NCBI RefSeq assembly: GCF_038049935.1
Contig: NZ_CP145886.1
Coordinates: 2,302,501-2,366,500 of the forward strand
DNA length: 64,000 nucleotides
Direction of reading: 5' to 3'
From: Rossellomorea sp. y25
Lineage (GTDB): Bacteria; Bacillota; Bacilli; Bacillales; Bacillaceae_B
Made by a program: the position numbers and the translations under genes. Below, in pieces: positions 1 through 8,733 of the stretch. The notes beneath the pieces are model-generated. The model saw nothing but the letters and a program-made list of their open reading frames with translations, was not told where the DNA came from and did no database searches. The stretch's first letter is position 1, and each line of letters starts with the position of its first letter.

Positions 1-1
1 T

Positions 2-193
2 TCTGAATCACTAAAAGCACTTGATCCTTTCATAAATCAACACTTCCTTAACAAAAAAGAAATAATATTAGCTGTCAATCATCAGAATGTTCAGGCTCAG
101 CATGTATATAAAAAAGCAGGATTTCATGATACAGGGATAAGAGTGATAGGCAGGAATGGGGAGATGTTTATTATGCATAAGATACTGGAATAG
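2..193 (+). CDS. GNAT acetyltransferase, C-terminal end (5' truncated by window)
   Basis: An open frame enters from the left edge and stops with TAG, giving 63 residues. It contains the pattern NxxVQAQHVYKKAGF followed by a short hydrophobic strand, which is typical of the last two strands of GNAT-fold N-acetyltransferases, where the Asn and Tyr lie near the acetyl-CoA site. The acetyl-CoA loop itself is outside the window, so the substrate cannot be guessed. A degenerate repeat array follows the stop directly. Confidence 0.7.
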   Translation, partial: SESLKALDPFINQHFLNKKEIILAVNHQNVQAQHVYKKAGFHDTGIRVIGRNGEMFIMHKILE

Positions 194-199
194 TGTCAA

Positions 200-298
200 T
201 TCGCTGATATATTTGAATTTCCGCTGATAAAATCGGGATTTCGCAAATATATTGAAAATATCGCTGATAAAAATCGATTTTCGCTGATAAATGAACAG
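200..298. repeat. Degenerate ~20-bp tandem repeat array (CGCTGATAAA type)
   Basis: Five units spaced about 20 bp apart begin with TCGCTGATAT, CCGCTGATAAAA, TCGCAAATATA, TCGCTGATAAAA and TCGCTGATAAA. The array fills the space between the GNAT stop and the promoter region of the HAD gene. A related array is at 9399-9498 (CGCCGTTATA/CGCCGATAAA) and a short inverted one at 12601-12651. The function is unknown. Confidence 0.65.
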
Positions 299-468
299 GT
301 AAGCCTAAAATATATAGTTTAAGGAAGGAATCGGCGCCACGAAATCATTAATTACCAAAAAAATAGCTGAGATGACGTAATAACCCCTTTCTTTGGACGA
401 ATCTGCTACCTCTTTGAGGAAATATAACCTATATTGAATAAGACGATAGGAATGGAGGATACCCCATC

Positions 469-1146
469 ATGATCCAAGCGGCCATCTTCGATCTGGACGG
501 AACCCTGCTGAACAGAGACGCCTCTGTATATGAATTCATCAGTAACCAATATGAACGCCTGGATAAATGGCTAAGACATATCCCGAAAGAATCGTACATA
601 ACCAGATTCATTGAATTAGACAAGCGCGGATACGTCTGGAAAGATGAGGTGTACAAGCGGCTTATCGAGGAATTCACCATCCCTGAATTAACCTGGGAAG
701 GACTGCTTGAGGATTACATCAGTGAATTTAAGCATAGCTGTGTACCTTTTCCACATTTACATAATATGTTGGATGAATTAAAAAAGAAAAATATCAAACT
801 CGGAATGATCACAAATGGCTTTGGTCAGTTTCAAATGGACAACATCCTAGCTCTTGAAATAAAAGCTTACTTTGACGAAATTCTTGTTTCAGAATGGGAA
901 GGCTTGAAAAAGCCTGACCCAAAAATTTTTAAGCGGGCATTAGTAAGGTTGAATTTAAAACCTCATGAATGCATCTTTATCGGGGATCACCCTGAATATG
1001 ATGTGTATGGTGCTCAAAAGGTGGGGATGAAAGGTATCTGGAAGAAAGACCCTCACTTAAGCCATGCGGAATCAGCAGATGGGGTGATTGATGATTTGAT
1101 GGAGTTGCCGGAATATATTGATCATCTAAATAACAATAGAAGGTGA
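469..1146 (+). CDS. HAD-family hydrolase (phosphatase-like)
   Basis: The 225-residue protein opens with IFDLDGTL, the HAD motif I with nucleophile Asp8 and acid/base Asp10. Motif II is the ITNG segment near residue 116, motif III Lys is in KKPDPKIF near 148, and motif IV is GDHPEYD near 172. The helical stretch between motif I and about residue 95 is a C1-type cap, so a small phosphorylated metabolite is the likely substrate. ATG 469 follows GGAGGATACCCC. The gene stands alone; the methyltransferase downstream converges on it. It resembles YfnB/YjjG-type house-cleaning phosphatases, but the substrate cannot be assigned. Confidence 0.88.
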   Translation: MIQAAIFDLDGTLLNRDASVYEFISNQYERLDKWLRHIPKESYITRFIELDKRGYVWKDEVYKRLIEEFTIPELTWEGLLEDYISEFKHSCVPFPHLHNMLDELKKKNIKLGMITNGFGQFQMDNILALEIKAYFDEILVSEWEGLKKPDPKIFKRALVRLNLKPHECIFIGDHPEYDVYGAQKVGMKGIWKKDPHLSHAESADGVIDDLMELPEYIDHLNNNRR

Positions 1147-1228
1147 AATCATCCGTCCAATTAACTCCATACAACCCAAATTGGAAAACCTTATATATAC
1201 AAGAAGAAGCGAAAATCATCCATGCAAT

Positions 1229-1240
1229 AGGTCCGTCCCT
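1229..1240 (-). repeat. Dodecamer AGGGACGGACCT, copy 1
   Basis: Exact copy on the minus strand, in the space between the convergent HAD and methyltransferase genes. Identical copies occur at 32405, 32462, 33521, 36035, 58596 and 62501. Confidence 0.7.
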
Positions 1241-1278
1241 CATAGGAATAGACGTCATTTTGGTAAATGGTTTCTAAA

Positions 1279-1902
1279 TTAAATTTGTTTATTCGCCACA
1301 ATTGCAACGGTATTATACCCTCTGGAAAGGGGTCCTTCTAATAAATCAATATTTTTAAATCCCCTGACTTTCATAATAGGGATAAGTTCTTCTAATATCA
1401 TTCTTTGAATATTCGTCCAAGGTATACCGTTTTTACCGTCACTTAAAGTAATGATCAAGGAACCTCCTGGTTTCAACACTCGATATATTTCATTGATTGA
1501 GTCTTGGAAAGAGTCCCAAAAGTAAACTGATTGAATGCTATAGACCTTGGAATACATCAAGTCTTGAAAAGGAAGACTTTTAACATTTCCAAACACAAAT
1601 TCTGCACGACTATTGTTTATGTTTACTCTATTTCGAAATCTTGCGGATGCAAGTGCGGTCTGGGATAAATCAAAACCGACTACTTTGTTAACGTTTGAAT
1701 CCCTTAATGCCTTATTCACGGCATATCCAGCACCACAGCCAAGTTCCAATACACAATCGTTATCCTTCAATTTAAGCAATTCCAACGTCCACAATGTCTC
1801 AATTCTATGTTGATGAACCATTTTTTCACCAAAATAAACTCCGAGTAAACCCTTCGGTGTTCTATATTGTTCATCAACCAGAGCAATTAGTCGTTTTTTC
1901 AT
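1279..1902 (-). CDS. Class I SAM-dependent methyltransferase
   Basis: The product has 207 residues. Motif I (VLELGCGAGYAV, residues 51-62) is the glycine-rich SAM loop. An acidic end of strand 2 (VVGFDLS), a motif II-like FGNVKSLPF and the late motif IYRVLKPGGSLIIT follow in the order of the Methyltransf_11/25 families. The substrate is not predictable. AAAGGAGGAACACATTTG precedes ATG 1902; an in-frame TTG at 1905 is an alternative start. It is transcribed divergently from the broken LysR gene at 2016, the usual arrangement of a LysR regulator and its target. Confidence 0.88.
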   Translation of the reverse strand: MKKRLIALVDEQYRTPKGLLGVYFGEKMVHQHRIETLWTLELLKLKDNDCVLELGCGAGYAVNKALRDSNVNKVVGFDLSQTALASARFRNRVNINNSRAEFVFGNVKSLPFQDLMYSKVYSIQSVYFWDSFQDSINEIYRVLKPGGSLIITLSDGKNGIPWTNIQRMILEELIPIMKVRGFKNIDLLEGPLSRGYNTVAIVANKQI

Positions 1903-2015
1903 CAAATGTGTTCCTCCTTTTATATGAGTAACTAAATTATAATGTCCGATTCATTTATTACACAATACAATATAAGTTATATTTAGTATTAGTAATTCTT
2001 ATATGAGGTGAAAAG

Positions 2016-2927
2016 ATGGACCTTAATCAATTACAGGCATTCGATCATGTGGTAAGGCTCGGAAGTATCAGCAAGGCTGCGCGGTATCTCGATCTTTCTC
2101 AACCGACTATCACACTAAGAATACAGGGCTTAGAGAAGAAAGTAGGGGGCCCGCTTTTCACTCGAGTTGGAAGAACGGTTGAATTAAGTGAATTAGGAAA
2201 AGGATTTCTACCTTATGCTAGACAAGCGTTAGAATCTCTTCAAAAAGGGGTGGAAAGAGTACAGTCTATTCGAGATGGAAAGGTAGGGCACGTAATGATA
2301 GGGACTCTTCCAACCTTCACGACAGGTATATTTTCTTCATTTATACAGAAAGCACATGCATAATTTCCTGATATTTCAGTTGAAATCCACACTGGACATA
2401 ACCAACAAATCATTGAAATGCTTTATGACGGTTCCGTTAAGATGGGATTTATAACACATCCATACTTTAATACAGACTTGAATAAATATTGGATTTGGCG
2501 GGCACCTCTAAAACTTGCAGCTCATTACGCTCATCCGCTAGTTAATATGATGAAGAATAAAACTCTCTCTATTATAGATGTATTCCTGGGTAGTAAGCCT
2601 TTTATTGTGGTTGATTGGAATCACGAAAGCATTCATTGGCCAAAAGCACAGTTGCAACCTGGAACAGACTATATCGAACTACCGCCTTTAACCGCATTGG
2701 ATTTTTTGGAAAATGGAATAGGGGTTGCTTTATTAACAGAAGACATAATCTCAAAATCCGATACTATTGTTGAATTAGAAGTCGAAGAATTCCCAGGAGT
2801 AAGCAGGGAAATAGCAGTCGTCGGTTTAGTCTCAGCAGAATCATTACCAACTTCATATAATACTTTCTTAAAACTTTTAACAAAATACGTATCCAAGGAA
2901 GAATATCAATTTTTTGAAGAAGGATAA
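2016..2927 (+). pseudogene. LysR-family transcriptional regulator interrupted by an in-frame stop
   Basis: The N-terminal 115 residues are a standard LysR winged helix (MDLNQLQAFDHVVRLGSISK, then AARYLDLSQPTITLRIQGLE). The frame meets TAA at 2361-2363 just after the domain linker. The same frame then continues without a break through FPDISVEIHTGHNQQI and a full substrate-binding domain to TAA at 2925. One substitution (TAA for TAT or TAC, Tyr) explains this, so it is a recent nonsense mutation or a sequence error. As it stands only a DNA-binding fragment would be made. The start has GAGGTGAAAAG upstream. Presumed target: the divergent methyltransferase. Confidence 0.85.
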
Positions 2928-3042
2928 TATCAATTTTTCTATTAAGATTCACGATAATATGCTATGTACAAGTTATGGATATAAGCAATTGAATTTCGGT
3001 TAGCTGGCATTAATTTCATAAAAGATATTAAAATGGGAGAAT

Positions 3043-3156
3043 GAGGCTGGGACAAAAGTGTTTTAGTCTAAGTAAAACCCGAACAACCATGCCTGCTATC
3101 TAGCAGGCATGGTTGTTCGTCTTTACATCGTGGGATTTTAGTTTTATCCCAGGCTC
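3043..3156. repeat. MITE-like hairpin element, intact copy
   Basis: A 114-bp unit has imperfect terminal inverted repeats GAGGCTGGGACAAAA and TTTTATCCCAGGCTC (13 of 15 match). Inside are perfect 19-bp arms at 3080-3098 and 3101-3119 separated by only 2 nt, which would form a very stable hairpin. The second copy at 46806-47112 shares the left flank (GTGTTTTAGTCTAAGTAA.ACCCGAACAA) and the right terminus but is interrupted by another repeat. It fills most of the gene-free stretch 2928-3382; nothing else was recognised there. Confidence 0.75.
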
Positions 3157-3382
3157 ATTTTCCCTTCTATTTTTTTTAATACGTATATATTCTTCTCTGT
3201 AACTCAATAATACTCACCTCATCCAAAAGTCGTACTTGACTTTCAACCGATCTTACCATGAAGACTTTCCGATATAACCGTATATTGAAAATAAGAAAAG
3301 TATACGATTTCCCTTGAAAATATGTAGAAATTTCTTTATATTTAGTAAATATAATTTTACCAAATGTTGGAGGGTTCAACTT

Positions 3383-3658
3383 ATGAAGGACATAAAGAAA
3401 CTGTGTAACTCCATAAATAATTGTTTTGTAAGAGATGACTCTCATACTGGCAAATTACATATGGGTGAAATCGTTCACATTCTGCGTGTGAAATCTCAAT
3501 TAACACAAGAAGAATTAGCTCAGAAAGCAAACGTGTGTGCTCAAACGATTAAAAGACTTGAAGGAGGAAAGGGAAAAGTAAGTGACATCACTTGTCGATC
3601 CATATTTGAAGCACTTGGAGTGAAAATTACTTTATTAACAGAGCTTTTAGATAAATAA
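3383..3658 (+). CDS. Small XRE-family HTH regulator
   Basis: A 91-residue protein has a Cro/C1-type helix-turn-helix at about residues 28-85: MGEIVHILRVKSQLTQEELA, then KANVCAQTIKRLE and a closing helix. ATG 3383 is chosen because GGAGGG lies 8 nt upstream; the frame is open further upstream but without a ribosome binding site. There is no effector domain. The MFS transporter starts 38 nt downstream on the same strand, so the regulator may control it (inference). Confidence 0.8.
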   Translation: MKDIKKLCNSINNCFVRDDSHTGKLHMGEIVHILRVKSQLTQEELAQKANVCAQTIKRLEGGKGKVSDITCRSIFEALGVKITLLTELLDK

Positions 3659-3696
3659 AGTAACTAGATGTGTAATAGACAGAGAGAAGGAATAGT

Positions 3697-4971
3697 ATGA
3701 GATTTAGAGATTTCCATAAAAATATAAAAATACGCATAATTGAAACATTTATGAGCCGTTTTATTGGGAGTATGATTTTCCCGTTTATGTCCATCTACTT
3801 AGCTGTTCACTTTGGAGCGAAGGTGGCCGGGCTTCTACTTCTGATCAACGTGTTTGTTGGAATAGGAATCAATTTTCTTGGAGGGTACTTTGCAGATCAA
3901 TTTGGTCGGAAGAAGATCATGTTATTTGCAGAGACACTCAGGTTTCTAGCCTTTCTAACCATGATGGTTTGTAATTCTCCATGGTTTGAATCTGCACCGA
4001 TCACCTTTAGCATGATGACGATTAACAGCATTTGTTGGGGACTCGCTGGACCAGCTAATCAGGCAATGATGATTGATGTAAGTACACCCCCTCAACGAAA
4101 GCTGATGTATTCGATTACGTATTGGGCAAATAACCTGTCCATCGCGATCGGTGGAATCATTGGTGCCTTCTTATTTAAAGATTACCTGTTCGAGCTGTTC
4201 CTTGCCCTAAGTGTAGCATCTGCTGCCATAACCGCTTCATTGGTTGCCTTCTTTATTAGTGAAAGCTATGCACCAGTGAATTCTGAGCTGACACCTTCCC
4301 AACACGTTAAGCAATTAATATCAAACTACGGGAAAGTAATGCATGACAAGCTATTTGTCCTCTTTACGATCGCAGGCATTCTTATTCTATCAATGGAGTT
4401 CCAGCTAACCAATTATATCGGAATTCGATTAACCGAAGAAATGCCCTCTCAACAATTCCTTTTATGGCAAATTGACGGAGTACAGACGATGGGAATTCTC
4501 AGAAGTGAAAATACGATTCTAGTCGTAATTCTCATGTTGTTTGTGACAAGGATCCCACACTCGTTACAAGACAAAACTGTTTTAGTTTGGAGCTGCTTCC
4601 TATTCACGGTTGGGTATGCTTCTCTCGCTTATTCCAATAATTTATTTATCCTGTTCCTGATGATGAGCATTCTAACGATTGGAGAAGTATTCCGAGTGCC
4701 TGTCGAACAATCTTATATGGCTGCCATTCCACCTGACGATGCCCGTAGTTCTTATATGGCCTTCAATGGATTGAAGTTTAACTTATCCATGCTGATTGCC
4801 TCTGTGACGGTCACGCTTGGTGCAATACTACCATCAAGCATCATGGCGGGAATCATCCTTGCAATCGGTCTTGTCGGGACACTCATATTAAAGATCATTT
4901 CACCTGAATTGGATAGAAGAAAAGAAGGTGTGGAGTTGAAACAACAGGCTGATGCTGCGAAAGTAGGTTAA
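3697..4971 (+). CDS. Major facilitator superfamily transporter
   Basis: 424 residues with roughly twelve hydrophobic segments and the MFS signature between TM2 and TM3, GGYFADQFGRKKIM. The protein begins near SRFIGSMIFPFMSIYLAV, typical of DHA1-type drug or metabolite exporters. A hydrophilic central loop near residues 190-215 separates the two halves. GAGAGAAGGAATAGT gives a usable ribosome binding site. It probably follows the small XRE gene in one transcript. The substrate is unknown. Confidence 0.88.
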   Translation: MRFRDFHKNIKIRIIETFMSRFIGSMIFPFMSIYLAVHFGAKVAGLLLLINVFVGIGINFLGGYFADQFGRKKIMLFAETLRFLAFLTMMVCNSPWFESAPITFSMMTINSICWGLAGPANQAMMIDVSTPPQRKLMYSITYWANNLSIAIGGIIGAFLFKDYLFELFLALSVASAAITASLVAFFISESYAPVNSELTPSQHVKQLISNYGKVMHDKLFVLFTIAGILILSMEFQLTNYIGIRLTEEMPSQQFLLWQIDGVQTMGILRSENTILVVILMLFVTRIPHSLQDKTVLVWSCFLFTVGYASLAYSNNLFILFLMMSILTIGEVFRVPVEQSYMAAIPPDDARSSYMAFNGLKFNLSMLIASVTVTLGAILPSSIMAGIILAIGLVGTLILKIISPELDRRKEGVELKQQADAAKVG

Positions 4972-5191
4972 TGTAATGTATGGGAGGCGTGATTTTGGCC
5001 ACCTACAAGCTTCTAACAAAAGTTAACTGTAATGATGAATCTCTGTCATTACATACAGCTGTCTAAAATTTCTAGCAAATTATGAAGGTGCAAAATTGAT
5101 ATCATGGCTTAGTAGGTGCTATATTATTCTGAATAAGGTATCGATTCCAATCATACCTTTAATAGAGTTCAACTTAACGAAGGGAGAACAT

Positions 5192-5872
5192 ATGGATAAT
5201 ATATGGGAAGCAGCCATACCATCTCTATCTCAAGTTACCGTATCTTCCAATCTTAATAATGAACCTGTCACGATCCACGGTGGCGATGATAGTCTAAGAT
5301 GCATCGGTGTCGGGACGGATGCAGCGGTCTTTCAATCCATCTATGCTCCAGATTATGCATTTAAACTGTACGCCGAGGATAAAGGATCGAAAATTAAAAT
5401 AGAAGAAAAAGTGTATAATGCAATTGGAGGTTCCCCATACTTCTCAACATGCTATGCAGCTTATGACAAGTTTCTCGTTCTAAGTTACGAACAAGGGCCA
5501 ACTTTATTCGATTGTCTGCTCCAAGGAATTCATATTCCAGAACAAGCAGTTCAAGACGTGGAGGATGCTAGAAAATATGTTCGTGATCAAGGTTTGAATC
5601 CCCGTGATATCCATTTAAAGAATATATTGCTTCAAAATGGAAGAGCGAAAATTATAGATGTGTCAGAGTACGTCCTCCCTGGAAATGATTTCAGATGGGA
5701 GCATCTAAAGAAAGCATATGAGGATCATTACAACCTCATAGACGGAAAAGCCGTTCCATTTTGGTTACTTGAAACGATTCGAAAATGGTATAACTCCTGG
5801 AACAAGCATTTCACCTCCTATGAGGAATTCATGAAAATTGTGTTAAAGTTTACTTCATTTAAAAAAGACTAA
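5192..5872 (+). CDS. Protein kinase-like protein (YrzF-like)
   Basis: A 226-residue protein with a compact kinase-fold core. There is a Gly-containing N-lobe loop (GVGTDAAVFQ), a VAIK-type Lys (AFKLYA), a catalytic loop NPRDIHLKNILL with Asp and Asn in the right places, and an IIDVSEY segment where kinases carry DFG. This matches the small Bacillus Ser/Thr kinase-like family (YrzF) and RIO/Bud32-type minimal kinases. ATG 5192 has GAAGGGAGAACAT upstream; an upstream in-frame extension lacks a binding site. The substrate is unknown. A relic of a transporter follows directly. Confidence 0.72.
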   Translation: MDNIWEAAIPSLSQVTVSSNLNNEPVTIHGGDDSLRCIGVGTDAAVFQSIYAPDYAFKLYAEDKGSKIKIEEKVYNAIGGSPYFSTCYAAYDKFLVLSYEQGPTLFDCLLQGIHIPEQAVQDVEDARKYVRDQGLNPRDIHLKNILLQNGRAKIIDVSEYVLPGNDFRWEHLKKAYEDHYNLIDGKAVPFWLLETIRKWYNSWNKHFTSYEEFMKIVLKFTSFKKD

Positions 5873-5873
5873 A

Positions 5874-6014
5874 AAGCGCTCAGAGCTATTCGTGGGTGGA
5901 ATTATTGTAGACGGGATCGGGCTCATCCACACTCCATGGATCGGAAGCATCATGGTTTTAGGAGCCGTGCTGCTAACTGCTTGTTTGCATGGGTTAGAAA
6001 GAAGATCTGCTTAA
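5874..6014 (+). pseudogene. C-terminal relic of an MFS transporter
   Basis: A frame opens immediately after the kinase-like stop and ends with TAA at 6012. Its translation (start of the readable part: ELFVGGIIVDGIGLIHTPWI, then a hydrophobic helix and ERRSA) looks like the last transmembrane helix pair of DHA1-type sugar/purine exporters such as PbuE-like proteins. There is no start codon with a binding site and no N-terminal part nearby. It appears to be the tail of a gene whose body was deleted or replaced. Confidence 0.55.
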
Positions 6015-6039
6015 TGAAAAAACATCACTATTTATTGTA

Positions 6040-6066
6040 AGGCGGCATTCATTGCCGCCTCTTTCT
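6040..6066 (+). terminator. Rho-independent terminator
   Basis: AGGCGGCA-TTCAT-TGCCGCCT hairpin followed by a pyrimidine-rich tail (CTTTCT). It ends the unit holding the kinase-like gene and the MFS relic. Confidence 0.75.
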
Positions 6067-6169
6067 ATAGAAGAAAGAAAGAGAGAAATCAATTGTACAT
6101 GAAGGATCAATTTGACATAATTTATTTATGCTTCAATTTTATGTATTACAAGAATAAGGAGGGGAAACC

Positions 6170-7243
6170 ATGTGGAATCAAAACAGCGTTTCTAAAATTC
6201 TGGGCACTCACTATCCCATCATCCAAGCAGGAATGGCTGGTGGAGTCACTACTACAAATCTGGTATCTGCCGTCTCAAACTCGGGAGGATTAGGAACCTT
6301 GGGAGCAGGATATATGTCCGCTGATGATATGAGACTAGCGATCAAAGAAATAAAAGATCATACGAATCAGCCTTTTGGGGTGAACTTATTCATACCTGAA
6401 TCACCAATAGTCAATGATGAACAAATTACCAACGCCCAAAGATTAATAGAGCCTTTTAAAAAGGAATTACACCTAACGGACAACAGCTCATTTTCAGAGA
6501 TGCAAATCGATTTTGAAAAGCAGCTAGAAGTCATCTTCAATGAAAAGGTACCTGTTTGCAGCTTCACGTTCGGCGCCCCATCTAAAGAACTTGTGTTAGA
6601 GTTAAAAAAGGAAGGAACCATCGTGATCGGCACCGCGACGACTGTTGAAGAGGCAGTGATCAATGAAGAGAGCGGAGTAGACATCGTTGTCGCTCAAGGG
6701 AGTGAAGCTGGTGGGCATCGAGGCACGTTTCTAGGCTCATGTGAACACTCAATGATCGGTACCTTTTCTCTTGTTCCCCAAGTTGTGGATGCCGCAAGCA
6801 TACCTGTGATAGCTGCAGGAGGGATTATGGATGGAAGAGGCGTTATTGCAGCACTTGCTTTAGGGGCAAAAGGAGTCCAAATGGGAACTGCTTTTCTTAC
6901 ATGTAAAGAGAGTGGGGCTGGGGCTATTCATAAAAGGGTTGTTTTAGAATCATCAGAAACCCATACGGTCATCACAGCTGCCTTTAGCGGGAAACCTGCT
7001 CGAGGGATTGAAAATAGATTTACTAGGGAAATGCAGGAATTCGAGAGCCTATTACCTCCGTACCCCATACAAAATGCGTTAACGAAAAAAATGAGAAAGG
7101 AAGCTGGGAAACAAGGAAATCCAGAATTCATGTCCTTGTGGTCTGGACAAAGCCCAAGGCTTAGCAGGGATATATCTACTAAAGATCTGCTTGAATCCAT
7201 CGTAAGTCAAGTAGGAAAAACAATTGGAGAATTAAAAAAATAA
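6170..7243 (+). CDS. Nitronate monooxygenase (FMN-dependent)
   Basis: A 357-residue TIM-barrel flavoprotein of the 2-nitropropane dioxygenase/NMO family, which oxidises alkyl nitronates such as propionate-3-nitronate. Visible features are the N-terminal YPIIQAGMAGGVTTTNLVSA, the GSEAGGHRG segment carrying the conserved His, and the phosphate-binding AAGGIMDGRGV and GAKGVQMGTAFL near residues 220-245. AAGGAGGGGAAACC precedes ATG 6170. It stands alone. Some family members are annotated as FabK-like enoyl-ACP reductases, but the GGHRG motif favours NMO. Confidence 0.9.
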   Translation: MWNQNSVSKILGTHYPIIQAGMAGGVTTTNLVSAVSNSGGLGTLGAGYMSADDMRLAIKEIKDHTNQPFGVNLFIPESPIVNDEQITNAQRLIEPFKKELHLTDNSSFSEMQIDFEKQLEVIFNEKVPVCSFTFGAPSKELVLELKKEGTIVIGTATTVEEAVINEESGVDIVVAQGSEAGGHRGTFLGSCEHSMIGTFSLVPQVVDAASIPVIAAGGIMDGRGVIAALALGAKGVQMGTAFLTCKESGAGAIHKRVVLESSETHTVITAAFSGKPARGIENRFTREMQEFESLLPPYPIQNALTKKMRKEAGKQGNPEFMSLWSGQSPRLSRDISTKDLLESIVSQVGKTIGELKK

Positions 7244-7434
7244 ACATTTTCCATTTCTGTTACTACTTATAAACTCTCCATAGTCCCAATTTCACAAATC
7301 CTATTTTCCAAATATTAAACCTTGTAATCATTTCTAGCAAAGGTATAATTTTGATATAAGGAAAGCGTTTTTATATTTATCTTAAATTTTCCGAATAGTT
7401 AAAATGCATAAGGCGCGTTTTTTAGGAGGTTCAA

Positions 7435-8124
7435 ATGAGAGAAATATTACCAGGTTCTGTACTGTCTCATATTCAGTATGGTTACCAAAAAGTTCCTAAG
7501 AAAGTCAAAAGTCAATGTCCAAGCTGTTCTAAGACAAGTGAATTTCTTCTGAAGGCCAATTTTTATCAAGTGAACAAAACAGGATTGTTTGCAGATGCAA
7601 ATTGTTCAGAATGTAAGAAACCTGCTCTATTCGTTATTATGCTTAATGATGACTCGCTCAATCGGAGAGAGGAAGCTGGCCTTTATATTTATGATCCCCT
7701 GGCAACGAACGGACCGTTGGATCAGATTCAAGGAAACAAACGCATTCCACAAGACCTCGTCCGATCATTTCGATCCGCATTAAATGTCAGCCAGTCGAAG
7801 GATAACTCTGCTACAGCCGTCATGTCTAAGCGTGTCCTCGAGAGTGTTCTGAAGAATTTTAATGGGGACAAAGTAAACGGGCAATCCTTATCGGAACAAT
7901 TCGATCAGTTACCCAAAAATGTCGACCTTACAAAGCCAATCCAGGCGCTGAGTCACCTTGTTCATCCAAACTCTCCCTTTTATGAAATGCTTGAATTGGA
8001 GAGAGAAATTGACGATGAAACAGCCGTCTTATTGATGGAATTATTAGAAGGCCTCATTGAATACTTATTTGTTCTTCCAGAAAAAATCGAAACATTACAA
8101 GAAAAAATCGAAAAGAAATATTAG
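7435..8124 (+). CDS. Zinc-ribbon protein with DUF4145-like C-terminal domain
   Basis: 229 residues. An N-terminal zinc ribbon is built from CPSC (near 29-32) and CSEC (near 59-62). The C-terminal half has the pattern of DUF4145: RSFRSAL near residue 115, SKRVLESVLK near 140, QALSHLVHPNS near 175 and a final amphipathic helix rich in Glu and Lys. DUF4145 occurs alone and in restriction or defence-associated proteins, but its function is unknown. TTTTTAGGAGGTTCAA gives a strong ribosome binding site. It stands alone and ends at a hairpin terminator. Confidence 0.7.
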   Translation: MREILPGSVLSHIQYGYQKVPKKVKSQCPSCSKTSEFLLKANFYQVNKTGLFADANCSECKKPALFVIMLNDDSLNRREEAGLYIYDPLATNGPLDQIQGNKRIPQDLVRSFRSALNVSQSKDNSATAVMSKRVLESVLKNFNGDKVNGQSLSEQFDQLPKNVDLTKPIQALSHLVHPNSPFYEMLELEREIDDETAVLLMELLEGLIEYLFVLPEKIETLQEKIEKKY

Positions 8125-8129
8125 TAGAA

Positions 8130-8161
8130 GTAGAGTGCCTTTTCTAGCACTCTACTTTTTT
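8130..8161 (+). terminator. Terminator (probably bidirectional)
   Basis: GTAGAGTGC-CTTTTCTA-GCACTCTAC hairpin with a T6 tail on the plus strand, between the convergent DUF4145-like gene and the minus-strand HTH-like gene. Confidence 0.85.
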
Positions 8162-8639
8162 ATAGTGGTTTTAACTTAAGGGAATACAGTGCCTGATTCA
8201 CGTCATCGATGTCATAGATTTTCTTCTCTAAACAAAACTGAATCACGAGATCGAATCGGTCGCTGTCTGAAAGGGGGAAACCGGCGGCACTCAACATATC
8301 AAATGTTTCTTCCTCCGACAGTTCAAGAGAGAGACACAGGGCTACCACTGTCCGTTTACTCGGCTTGTAATCAGGGATCGATCTGATTTTCGAAAAGTGC
8401 TTGCGGTCGACTCCTGCTTTTTTGTAGATGGAAGCATCTGTCTGACCCTTGCCATCGATGTGCTGAAACAACCTCTCTGAAAAAGACGTTGATTGATGCA
8501 GCTCAATAAAATCTTCCAGCTCACTGGAATAAATCTTATCACTTAAGAAGTGTTCTTCTTTTTGTATATCATATATCCGTATTTTTCTATTTGTTTCCAC
8601 GAAATCATGAAGTTCCTGCAAAATCTTTTCATTAAGCAT
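8160..8639 (-). CDS. HTH-like protein divergent from a vWA gene
   Basis: 159 residues with no signal or membrane segment. The central part (FSERLFQHIDGKGQTDASIY, then VDRKHFSKIRS, YKPSKRTVVALCLSLEL and MLSAAGFPLS) is the pattern of a lambda-repressor-like fold often annotated XRE-family. The tail DRFDLVIQFCLE...YDIDDVNQAL completes the family. I recall this family next to vWA/TerY-like or macro-domain genes, and here a vWA gene is divergent 94 bp away. GGAGGTGAACGG precedes the ATG. A regulatory or nucleic-acid-binding partner of the vWA protein is inferred. Confidence 0.65.
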   Translation of the reverse strand: MLNEKILQELHDFVETNRKIRIYDIQKEEHFLSDKIYSSELEDFIELHQSTSFSERLFQHIDGKGQTDASIYKKAGVDRKHFSKIRSIPDYKPSKRTVVALCLSLELSEEETFDMLSAAGFPLSDSDRFDLVIQFCLEKKIYDIDDVNQALYSLKLKPL

Positions 8640-8733
8640 CCGTTCACCTCCAAAATGTCGCTTACGAGGCGACCCATTTCTTACTATTCGTGTTTATGAT
8701 TATATCAGAAACAATAAGAGAGGATGGAAAAAA

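Noticed and set aside
3176..3445. An 89-residue minus-strand frame overlapping the small XRE gene
   Set aside because: It lacks a binding site and overlaps a well-supported gene on the other strand.
4995..5066. A 23-codon frame with a TTG start and GGAGG after the first MFS gene
   Set aside because: Too short and without recognisable features, and it overlaps nothing that supports it; likely chance or a small remnant.
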